Shown here in pieces: positions 35,079 through 42,271 of a stretch of 42,271 nt of DNA. The stretch is from Geothermobacter hydrogeniphilus. GTDB lineage: Bacteria > Desulfobacterota > Desulfuromonadia > Desulfuromonadales > Geothermobacteraceae. A program made the position numbers and the translations under genes. The notes under the pieces are model-generated. The model did no database searches. It was not told the origin of the DNA and saw only the letters and a program-made list of their open reading frames with translations. How positions within the stretch are numbered: the first letter of the stretch is position 1; every line of letters begins with the position of its first letter. Location: contig NZ_PPFX01000034.1 of NCBI RefSeq assembly GCF_002898515.1, positions 1 through 42,271 of the forward strand. Reading direction: 5' to 3'.

Positions 35079-36992
35079 ATGACCGAGATCCCCCGCGATA
35101 TTCCCCTCAGTGCCTGGCTGCCGACCAGCCGGGCCGAGATGCAGGCCCGCGACTGGCAACAGGCCGATGTGATCATCGTCTCCGGTGACGCCTACGTCGA
35201 CCACCCCAGTTTCGGCGGCGCGGTCATCGGCCGGCTGCTGGAAGATCTCGGGCTGAAGGTGGCGGTGCTGCCGCAGCCGAACTGGCGTGACGACCTGCGC
35301 GACTTCCGTAAGCTCGGCGCCCCCCGGCTGTTCTTCGCCGTTACCGCCGGCTGCATGGATTCGATGGTCAACCACTACACCGCCAACCGCCGGCGACGCT
35401 CCGACGACGCCTACACCGCCGGAGGCCGGTCCGGGATGCGACCCGACTACGCGGTCAGCGTCTACAGCCGCATCCTCAAGCGGTTCTATCCCGAAACCCC
35501 GGTGGTGATCGGCGGCATCGAGGCGAGTCTCAGGCGCGTCACGCATTACGACTACTGGTCCGACAGCTTCAAACCGACAATCCTCGCCGACAGCGGCGCC
35601 GACCTGCTGGTCTACGGCATGGGCGAAAAACCGCTGACCGAAATCGTCCGGCTGCTGCAGCGCGGCGTTCCCTTCGAGCGTCTCGACACTCTCGAACAAA
35701 CCGCCCTGCTGCGTCCCGTGGACGCCATACCACGGTGCCGCAACTGGCGGGATGAAGAACTGGCGTCCCACGAAAACTGTCTGAAAAACAAAAAACTGCA
35801 GGCAAAAAATTTCGCCCGGATAGAAACTGAGAGTAACCGCCTGCAGAGCCGGGTGCGTTTCCTGCAGCGGGTCAATGAAAAGATGCTGGTCATCAACCCG
35901 CCGGCCGCTCTCCTGAACGAAAAGGAACTGGACCGCAGCTTCGCCCTGCCCTACACCCGGCTGCCGCACCCGCGCTACCGGGGGAAGACAATTCCCGCCT
36001 TCGAGATGATCAAGGATTCGATCACCCTGCATCGCGGCTGTTTCGGCGGCTGTTCTTTCTGCACCATCTCCGCTCACCAGGGAAAATTCATCACCAGCCG
36101 CAGCGAGGCCTCGATCCTGGCCGAACTGGAGCAGCTGACCGCCCGCCCCGGCTTCAACGGCACCCTTTCCGACCTTGGCGGCCCGAGCGCCAACATGTAC
36201 CGCATGCAGGGGAAGGATCTTGAACCGTGCCGTCACTGCACCCGCCCGAGCTGCCTGCACCCGGCGGTCTGCGCCAACCTCGACACCCGCCATCGGCCGC
36301 TGATCGACCTCTACCGCAAGGTCGCCAGCCACCCCGCGGTACGCCACGTCCATATTGGCTCCGGCCTGCGCTACGATCTGTTCATGCATCCCACCGACGA
36401 CAAAGGCCTTGCCGCCGACCACGCCGCATACCTGAAGCAGCTGGTGACCCGGCATGTCTCCGGACGTCTCAAGGTCGCCCCGGAACACGCCTCGGATACG
36501 GTGCTGGCGCTGATGCGCAAACCCTCCTTCGCCATGTTCCGGGAACTGAAGCGCCGTTTCGAGCAGATCTGCCGCGAACATAACCTGAACCAGCAGCTGA
36601 TCCCCTACCTGATCTCGGGACACCCCGGCTGCGGACTGGAAGAGATGGCTGAACTGGCCTTGAAGACCCGTGAACTCGGCTACCGGGTCGAACAGGTGCA
36701 GCTGTTCACCCCGACGCCGATGACCCTGGCCTCGGAAATGTACGCCACCGGCATCGATCCCCACAGCGGCCGGCCGATCACCTCTGCCACAACCGACCAC
36801 CGACGGCAGGAGCAGCACCGGATGCTGTTCTGGTACCGACCGGAAGAGCTGCCGAAGATCGTCCGCAGCCTGCACGCGGCGGGGCTGGAGCGGCTGGCGC
36901 GTCAATTCAGCGAAACGAATGCTGGAGGGGAGCAAAGAAGGAGGGGGAAACGGGGAACGGGCCGCCGCCGCAACAGCAGGAACAGACAGTGA
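35079..36992 (+). CDS. YgiQ-family radical SAM protein
   Basis: 637 aa. The N-terminal B12-binding-like domain (about 1-300) includes DVIIVSGDAYVDHPSFG, the family hallmark. The radical SAM domain (about 305-560) has the cluster motif RGCFGGCSFC (Cys321, Cys325, Cys328). Further cysteines (CRHCTRPSCLHPAVC) lie about 380-395 and may bind a second cluster. The C-terminal tail is strongly basic (RRRGKRGTGRRRNSRNRQ). The reaction catalysed by YgiQ enzymes is not established. ATG 35079 has a poor SD but fits the promoter 33 bp upstream. The stop overlaps the next gene by GTGA. A long minus-strand ORF over this gene is a shadow. Confidence 0.93.
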   Translation: MTEIPRDIPLSAWLPTSRAEMQARDWQQADVIIVSGDAYVDHPSFGGAVIGRLLEDLGLKVAVLPQPNWRDDLRDFRKLGAPRLFFAVTAGCMDSMVNHYTANRRRRSDDAYTAGGRSGMRPDYAVSVYSRILKRFYPETPVVIGGIEASLRRVTHYDYWSDSFKPTILADSGADLLVYGMGEKPLTEIVRLLQRGVPFERLDTLEQTALLRPVDAIPRCRNWRDEELASHENCLKNKKLQAKNFARIETESNRLQSRVRFLQRVNEKMLVINPPAALLNEKELDRSFALPYTRLPHPRYRGKTIPAFEMIKDSITLHRGCFGGCSFCTISAHQGKFITSRSEASILAELEQLTARPGFNGTLSDLGGPSANMYRMQGKDLEPCRHCTRPSCLHPAVCANLDTRHRPLIDLYRKVASHPAVRHVHIGSGLRYDLFMHPTDDKGLAADHAAYLKQLVTRHVSGRLKVAPEHASDTVLALMRKPSFAMFRELKRRFEQICREHNLNQQLIPYLISGHPGCGLEEMAELALKTRELGYRVEQVQLFTPTPMTLASEMYATGIDPHSGRPITSATTDHRRQEQHRMLFWYRPEELPKIVRSLHAAGLERLARQFSETNAGGEQRRRGKRGTGRRRNSRNRQ

Positions 36993-37432
36993 ACCGGGAA
37001 CGCATGCAGATTCATCTCGATCCGCAGCTCTGCCGCCAGTGCGGTGGGCTCTGCTGCCAGGGACATCCCGGCTGTTGGGCCGATCCGCAACGCTTCGCGG
37101 CGCTCTTTTTTGCCGGCCACCTGCCGTCCCTTGAGAAACTGCGGACACGGATCGCGGACCTCGGCCTGCAGCTGCGGGACTACAGCGGGGTACCGGTACC
37201 GGCGCCGCGCAGCAATGAGCAGGGCTGTGTTTTCCTCGGCAAGCGGGGCTGCAGACTGGATGAAGAACAGCGTCCCTGCCAGTGCCTGGGGCTGATCCCC
37301 GAACTCGAAACCCTGACCAGCGGTGAGATTCACTGTCGGCTGCCGGGCAAACTCAGCTATGGCACGATCCGCGCAAACTGGCAGCAGGCCTGGAATCATC
37401 AGGGTCAACGGGATGCCGTTCCCGACACTTGA
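36989..37432 (+). CDS. YkgJ-type cysteine-cluster protein
   Basis: 147 aa with cysteines arranged as CRQCGGLCCQGHPGC near the N-terminus and GCVFLGKRGCRL, PCQCLG in the middle. This matches the YkgJ family of putative Zn or Fe-S proteins of unknown function. The start is GTG 36989, overlapping the YgiQ stop by 4 bp with AGCAGGA upstream. ATG 37004 is the alternative. Coupling to a radical SAM gene suggests a shared role, for example cluster or metal handling, but this is inference. Confidence 0.8.
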   Translation: MNRERMQIHLDPQLCRQCGGLCCQGHPGCWADPQRFAALFFAGHLPSLEKLRTRIADLGLQLRDYSGVPVPAPRSNEQGCVFLGKRGCRLDEEQRPCQCLGLIPELETLTSGEIHCRLPGKLSYGTIRANWQQAWNHQGQRDAVPDT

Positions 37433-37770
37433 CCTTCAGCCGTCTCGCCCCTGATCGATCCGATGATTAAGCAACGCCAGTTCTATCTCCCGCAGAACAT
37501 CATTCAAACGATGAAATCCGGCAGGCGTTCCGGCTGAGTGCTGTAACTCCATTCGCCCTCGGCATAAACCGGGGAAAATCTTAATTTGGGTCGCTTTCTG
37601 AACACCCTTGAAAGCTGACCTGCCAAAGGTTTCATTTCTGCGGTATACTTTCAACCTGAATCAGGGGCAACTCAACTGAGCGTGATTTTTGACCTTTTGC
37701 GAACATCTCGGGTCAGGCATCCCGGCATCGGGCACGCGATTCTCTTCCTTTCTTTTTCCTGAGGATTTCA
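37433..37770 (+). other. Intergenic region upstream of gltB
   Basis: 338 bp without a supported gene. A minus-strand ORF of 72 codons (37436-37654) has no convincing SD and its 5' end lies on the gltB -10, so it is rejected. The only signal I trust is the gltB promoter near its right end, followed by a leader of about 115 nt. No terminator for the upstream pair was found. Confidence 0.6.
37620..37649 (+). promoter_or_regulatory. gltB promoter
   Basis: CTGCCA (37620-37625), an 18-bp spacer and TATACT (37644-37649). The -10 is embedded in GTATAC, a half-site of the dyad seen at acnB and icd, but the second half-site is absent. Confidence 0.5.
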
Positions 37771-40700
37771 ATGAACCTGGCTGAACAATTCAAGGACAGT
37801 TGCGGTGTCGGTCTGGTTGCCAATCTGCGCAACCGGCCGAGCCATGGACTGATCGAAGATGCCATCCGCGCCCTGGAACGGATGGTTCACCGCGGAGCGG
37901 TCGCCGCCGACGGCAAAACCGGCGACGGCTGTGGGCTGCTCTGCTCGTTGCCGGTCGATTTGATGCGCCGGGCGGCCCGGGAAGAAGGTGTTTCCCTGCC
38001 GGACAGCTTTGCCATCGCCACCCTGTTTCTCTCCGATCCGCAGTCCCAGCAGGCGGTCTTCAGCGAAATCTGCACCCGTAATGACCTGCAGGTGGTGCTA
38101 TTCCGCGAGGTTCCGATCAACACTGAAGCCCTCGGCGATTACGCCCGGGAACGGCTGCCGAACATCGTCCAGGCTTTTGTCATCCCCGCCGAACTGATCG
38201 CCACTCGCCGCTTCGACGCGCTGCTCTACCTGACCCGCAAGGAGGCCGAACACCAACTCGGCAACGACGACCGGTTCTACATCCCGAGTTTCTCCCGCAC
38301 CCTGATCTCCTACAAGGGGCTGGTGATGCCGGCCTACCTGAAAGAACTCTACCCCGACCTCGGGCAGGAAGAATTCAAGTCCAGCTTCGTCCTTTTTCAT
38401 CAGCGCTTCTCCACCAACACCCTGCCGCAGTGGCGCCTCGCCCAACCGCTGCGCAACCTCGCCCACAACGGTGAAATCAACTCGATCCGAGCCAACCGGA
38501 TCAACACCCTGGCCAAGTCGGCGGCGATGCACAGCCCGGTCTTCTCCGATGAGGAACTGCAACGCCTGCTGCCGATCCTGCAACCGGAGGGATCTGACAG
38601 CGCCAGCCTTGACAACATGTTTGAATTCCTGCTGATCAACGGCGTTGACTTCTTCAAGGCGGTCCGGATGCTGATTCCGCCGGCCCGCCACAACGTCGCC
38701 CACATGCCGGCCAGGCTGCGCTCCTTCTACGAGTACACCTCGGCCGCCTGGGAACCCTGGGACGGCCCCGCCGGGGTCTGCCTCAGCAACGGCCGTTATG
38801 TCGGCTGTGTGCTCGACCGCAACGGCCTGCGGCCGGCCAAGTACGTCATCACCAGCGATGACAAGCTGCTGCTGACCAGCGAGTACGGCGTCCTCGGCAC
38901 TCCGCCGGACAAGGTTAAGGCCCGCGGTCGGCTGCAGAGCGGCGAGATGATCGCCGCCGACCTTGAACAAGGAGAGATCTTCTTCACCCGCGACATCGAC
39001 CGCTACCTGATGAACTCCCAGCCCTACAGTGAATGGCTGACCGACCGCACCTACTACCTGCAGGAATTCATCGAACTGCAGTTCGAGGACCTCTCCGACT
39101 ACAGCTACCCGGATCTCGACCGGCTGCAGCGCTATCACAATGTCACCAACGAGACGGTCGAGCAGGTTCTCAAGCCGATGCTGCGCCTTGGCAAGGAAGG
39201 GACCGGGTCGATGGGGGACGACACCCCGATGGCGGCCTTTTCCGAAGTCCAGCGCAAGTTCAGCCACTTCTTCCGGCAGAAATTCGCCCAGGTCACCAAC
39301 CCGCCGATCGATCCCTACCGGGAAAAGGTGGTGATGTCGACCACCATCGGCATCGGCGAGATCGGCAACCCGCTGATCGAAACCCCCGAGAGGGCCGGCC
39401 GGCTGAAAAGCATCTCACCGATCCTGTCGCGGGACATCTTCGACGCCCTGCTCTCCTTCGGCGATCCAAGCAGGCCGCGCTTCGAACCAATGTACCGACA
39501 CCAGAGCTTCTCCACCGGATTTAAAAAGGATCTCAGGGGCGCTTTGGATGCCCTGGGTGACCAGGTCTGCAAAGCGGTGCGTGACGAGGGGGTGCGGGTG
39601 GTGCTGCTCGATGACCGCTGCCTCGATGAGCAGACCCGGCTGATGCCGATGGCGATGGTGGTCGGCTATCTCAGTCGGAGGCTGCTGGCCGAAAACCTGC
39701 GCCACCTCGCCAGCCTGGTGGCGATCACCGGCGAGGTAACCCACCCCCACGATGCCTGCGTGCTGATCGGCTACGGCGCCGTCGCCATCTATCCCTGGCT
39801 CGCCTATGCCACCGGGCTGCAGGAACTGCGGCGCCAGAATGCCAGCCCGCGGGAAACCCGCATCGGCCTGAAAAATATTTACGAAGCCCTGACCAGGGGA
39901 ATCCTGAAAATCATTTCGAAAATGGGCATCAGTACCGTCACCAGCTACCGCAACGCGGCCCTGTTCGACATCATCGGCCTCTCGACCGAAGTGGTGGAAA
40001 GCTGTTTTCCGGCCTCCAGCGCCCTGCTTCCCGGTCTCGATTTCGCCGCCATCGAAGAACGCATCCGCCGGGTCCATGACCGGGAGTTTGCCCGCAACCA
40101 CATGCTGCCGGTCTACCCGCTGGCGGTCGGCAGCGTCAACCGCAACAACCCGGGGGGCGAGTACCACGATTTTCATGCCCGCGTCATCACCGGCCTGCAC
40201 ACCTACGCCGCCAGCCGCAGACGCGAGGACTATCTTAGGGTGCGACAGATGCTGGAACAGCGCGGCCAGCAGTTCATCCGCGATTTTCTCGAATTTTCCA
40301 GCGACCGCCAACCGATCCCCCTCGACCAGGTCGAACCGGTCGAAGCGATCACCCGGCGCTTCGATTCGGCCGCCATGTCCCTCGGCTCGATCTCCCCGGA
40401 AGCACACATGGCGCTGGCCGAAGCGATGGGCATCCTCGGCGGCTGCTCCAACAGCGGTGAGGGGGGGGAAGCCCCGGAACGCCTGAAATCGATTCACAAC
40501 AGCCGGATCAAGCAGATCGCCTCGGGCCGGTTCGGCGTCACCCCGGCCTACCTGCGCAGCGCCGAGGAGATCCAGATCAAGGTCGCCCAGGGCGCCAAGC
40601 CCGGCGAAGGCGGGCAGCTGCCGGGCGAAAAGGTAACACCGCTGATCGCCTCGCTGCGCTACACCATCCCCGGCGTCACCCTGATCTCACCACCGCCGCA

Positions 40701-42192
40701 CCACGACATCTACTCGATCGAAGATCTCGCCCAGCTGATCTTCGATCTCAAGCAGGTCAACCCCGAGGCGCGCATCTGCGTCAAGCTGGTCTCCAGCGAG
40801 GGAGTCGGTACCATCGCCGCCGGGGTGGCCAAGTGCTACGCCGACCGGATCGTTATTTCCGGCAGCGACGGCGGCACCGGCGCGGCACCGCAGACCTCGA
40901 TCAAGTTCGCCGGCAATCCCTGGGAACCGGGTCTGGCCGAGGCCAACCAGAGCCTGAAGGCCAACAACCTGCGCGAACTGGTGCAGCTGCAGACCGACGG
41001 CGGACTGAAAATCGGCCGCGACGTGGTCAAGGCGGCGCTGCTCGGCGCCGAGTTCTACGGCTTCGGCACCACCCTGCTGGTGATGCTCGGCTGCAAGCTG
41101 CTGCGCGTCTGCCATCTCAACCGCTGCACCGTCGGCGTTGCCACCCAGGACGAGAACCTGCGCGCCCACTACGTCGGCACGGTCGAAAAGGTGGTCAGCT
41201 ACCTGCGTGACGTCGCCGAGGATGTGCGGGAGATCCTTGCCGAACTCGGCTATCGCTCCCTCGATGAAATCATCGGCCGCGCCGACCTGCTCAAGGTCAG
41301 CGACTCACCGAAAGCCTCGCAGTTCGATTTTTCCGAGCTGCTGCGCGTTGTCCCCGGCGTCAATGTCAAGACCCGCTCCAATCCCCCCTTTGACGACAAC
41401 ACCTTCGAGAAACAGATCCTGAAAGAGATCTACCCGGTGATCAAGAACCCGCAGGAAGAGATCGTCATCGAGCGCCGGGTGTTCAACACCAACCGCTCGA
41501 TCGGCGCCCTGATCAGCGGTGAGATCGCCAAATACTACGGCGACCGGGGGCTGCCCAAGGAGGCGGTCACCCTCAAGCTGGACGGCGTCGCCGGCCAGTC
41601 GCTCGGCGCCTTCCTGATTCACGGCGTCAGCATCCTGCTCGACGGGGTCGGCAACGACTACGTCGGCAAAGGGATCAGCGGCGGACGGATTATCATCATC
41701 CCGAAAAACTACTACCCGGGCGTCGCCGCCGCCGGCAACACCTGCCTCTACGGCGCCACCGGCGGCAAGCTGTTCATTTCCGGGACCACCGGCGAACGCT
41801 TCGCGGTGCGCAACTCAGGCGCCCTGGCGGTGGTGGAAGGAACCGGCGACCATGCCTGCGAATACATGACCGGCGGCACCGTCGTCATCCTCGGCGAGAC
41901 CGGCATCAACTTCGGCGCCGGAATGACCGGCGGGGTCGCGTTCATCTATGACCGGCAGAAGAACTTCATTGACAAGCTCAACAGCGAACTGGTCGAGGCC
42001 CGGCGCATCGATGTCGACGAGGACAACGAAGGGAAACTCTACCTGAAAAAGATCCTCACCAGTTTCCACAACCGCACCCGCAGCCCCAAAGCGCGCCACA
42101 TCCTCGACAACTACCGCGAGGAACTGGCCTATTTCTGGATGGTGCGGCCACGTGACATGAAGGCACCGCTCAACCCCAAGGAAGGGGATTAG
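37771..42192 (+). CDS. gltB: Glutamate synthase large subunit
   Basis: 1473 aa, complete. GOGAT makes two glutamates from glutamine and 2-oxoglutarate. Domains in order: class II glutamine amidotransferase (from Cys11 in DSCGVGLV, so a 10-residue propeptide is expected, to about 400), the central domain (about 440-730), the FMN-binding synthase domain (about 800-1200; GSDGGTGAAPQTSIKFAG), and the GXGXG beta-helix (about 1230-1450). The 3Fe-4S ligands are Cys1108, Cys1114 and Cys1119 in GCKLLRVCHLNRCTVGVAT. ATG 37771 is preceded by GAGGA. The small subunit gltD, if present, would be beyond the window. The gene draws on the 2-oxoglutarate made by icd. Confidence 0.97.
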   Translation: MNLAEQFKDSCGVGLVANLRNRPSHGLIEDAIRALERMVHRGAVAADGKTGDGCGLLCSLPVDLMRRAAREEGVSLPDSFAIATLFLSDPQSQQAVFSEICTRNDLQVVLFREVPINTEALGDYARERLPNIVQAFVIPAELIATRRFDALLYLTRKEAEHQLGNDDRFYIPSFSRTLISYKGLVMPAYLKELYPDLGQEEFKSSFVLFHQRFSTNTLPQWRLAQPLRNLAHNGEINSIRANRINTLAKSAAMHSPVFSDEELQRLLPILQPEGSDSASLDNMFEFLLINGVDFFKAVRMLIPPARHNVAHMPARLRSFYEYTSAAWEPWDGPAGVCLSNGRYVGCVLDRNGLRPAKYVITSDDKLLLTSEYGVLGTPPDKVKARGRLQSGEMIAADLEQGEIFFTRDIDRYLMNSQPYSEWLTDRTYYLQEFIELQFEDLSDYSYPDLDRLQRYHNVTNETVEQVLKPMLRLGKEGTGSMGDDTPMAAFSEVQRKFSHFFRQKFAQVTNPPIDPYREKVVMSTTIGIGEIGNPLIETPERAGRLKSISPILSRDIFDALLSFGDPSRPRFEPMYRHQSFSTGFKKDLRGALDALGDQVCKAVRDEGVRVVLLDDRCLDEQTRLMPMAMVVGYLSRRLLAENLRHLASLVAITGEVTHPHDACVLIGYGAVAIYPWLAYATGLQELRRQNASPRETRIGLKNIYEALTRGILKIISKMGISTVTSYRNAALFDIIGLSTEVVESCFPASSALLPGLDFAAIEERIRRVHDREFARNHMLPVYPLAVGSVNRNNPGGEYHDFHARVITGLHTYAASRRREDYLRVRQMLEQRGQQFIRDFLEFSSDRQPIPLDQVEPVEAITRRFDSAAMSLGSISPEAHMALAEAMGILGGCSNSGEGGEAPERLKSIHNSRIKQIASGRFGVTPAYLRSAEEIQIKVAQGAKPGEGGQLPGEKVTPLIASLRYTIPGVTLISPPPHHDIYSIEDLAQLIFDLKQVNPEARICVKLVSSEGVGTIAAGVAKCYADRIVISGSDGGTGAAPQTSIKFAGNPWEPGLAEANQSLKANNLRELVQLQTDGGLKIGRDVVKAALLGAEFYGFGTTLLVMLGCKLLRVCHLNRCTVGVATQDENLRAHYVGTVEKVVSYLRDVAEDVREILAELGYRSLDEIIGRADLLKVSDSPKASQFDFSELLRVVPGVNVKTRSNPPFDDNTFEKQILKEIYPVIKNPQEEIVIERRVFNTNRSIGALISGEIAKYYGDRGLPKEAVTLKLDGVAGQSLGAFLIHGVSILLDGVGNDYVGKGISGGRIIIIPKNYYPGVAAAGNTCLYGATGGKLFISGTTGERFAVRNSGALAVVEGTGDHACEYMTGGTVVILGETGINFGAGMTGGVAFIYDRQKNFIDKLNSELVEARRIDVDEDNEGKLYLKKILTSFHNRTRSPKARHILDNYREELAYFWMVRPRDMKAPLNPKEGD

Positions 42193-42214
42193 GCAGGCGC
42201 TTCGCGCTTCGCGC

Positions 42215-42271
42215 CTGGAGGCTGGAGGCTGGAGGCTGGAGGCTGGAGGCTGGAGGCTGGAGGCTGGAGGC
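42215..42271. repeat. Heptanucleotide tandem repeat (CTGGAGG)n, running off the edge
   Basis: Eight perfect copies of CTGGAGG from 42215 to 42270, plus one further base at the window end, so the array continues. It starts 22 bp after the gltB stop, after a small GCTTCGC direct repeat. The unit contains GGAGG. Simple heptamer arrays are variable by slippage. Confidence 0.95.

Noticed and set aside
34962-37148. A 728-codon minus-strand open frame opposite the YgiQ-family gene
   Set aside because: Antisense shadow: the plus strand encodes an intact radical SAM protein with its promoter. The minus translation shows no domain.
37436-37654. 72-codon minus-strand ORF upstream of gltB
   Set aside because: No SD, the 5' end sits on the gltB promoter, and the composition is not convincingly coding.
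38098-40497. Two long minus-strand open frames (389 and 360 codons) inside gltB
   Set aside because: They lie opposite intact GltB domains, a common effect of high third-position GC. No start signals or motifs.
40477-40500. CRISPR or other array-like repeats
   Set aside because: No spaced direct repeats were found anywhere. The only tandem array is the heptamer at the right edge.

Overview
The window reads as chromosomal DNA of a GC-rich member of the Desulfuromonadia (Geobacter / Desulfuromonas / Geothermobacter relatives, Desulfobacterota). The indicators are a complete oxidative TCA set in the style of these bacteria (AcnB, a monomeric NADP isocitrate dehydrogenase, an LDH-like malate dehydrogenase, and a four-subunit 2-oxoglutarate:ferredoxin oxidoreductase in D-A-B-C order), a GacA-like hybrid-promiscuous (Hypr) GGDEF protein, a HisRS with a cysteine-rich insert, and a VWA/OmpA lipoprotein. 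No species can be named from the sequence alone. Nearly all of it is dense core genome. There is no phage, CRISPR array, rRNA or tRNA.

Layout. 1-2.7 kb: acnB on the minus strand. 2.9-6.9 kb: a small ORF, an exported protein with two carbohydrate-binding-like modules, and comEC. 6.9-12.2 kb: a signalling operon of REC-GGDEF (Hypr type, predicted 3',3'-cGAMP synthase), a large exported TPR protein and a membrane class III adenylate cyclase. 12.2-16.3 kb: hisS, aspS and a LysM lipoprotein. 16.4-22.9 kb: icd, mdh and korDABC, closed by a strong terminator. 22.9-23.1 kb: a palindromic MITE-like element abutting the stop codon of fbp. 23.1-28 kb: fbp, two small unknown proteins, and a minus-strand operon of CysZ-like protein, inositol-monophosphatase-family enzyme and TPR-metallopeptidase. 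28-31.7 kb: a small cysteine-rich protein, an Asp/Glu racemase, a doubly deleted MocR-type regulator pseudogene, an HI0933-family flavoprotein and a dNMP-kinase-like protein. 31.8-34.3 kb: a second palindromic element, an OmpA/VWA lipoprotein and an EamA transporter. 34.4-42.3 kb: a DUF309 protein, a YgiQ-family radical SAM protein with a coupled Cys-cluster protein, gltB, and a heptanucleotide tandem repeat running off the right edge.

How the parts work together. acnB, icd, mdh and kor carry carbon from citrate through 2-oxoglutarate, with malate oxidation, and feed NADPH, NADH and reduced ferredoxin to respiration. GltB uses 2-oxoglutarate for nitrogen assimilation, and Fbp serves gluconeogenesis. 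A GTATAC-N-GTATAC palindrome overlaps the -10 box of acnB and icd, with a degenerate copy at mdh. This suggests one regulator represses several TCA genes. The signalling operon joins two nucleotide second messengers in one transcript, and its first enzyme has the Asp-to-Ser change that marks cGAMP-making GGDEF enzymes.

The most notable signals are the Hypr GGDEF, the shared TCA operator, the two palindromic repeats, the doubly deleted MocR gene beside an intact divergent racemase, and the tandem-module exported protein coupled to comEC.
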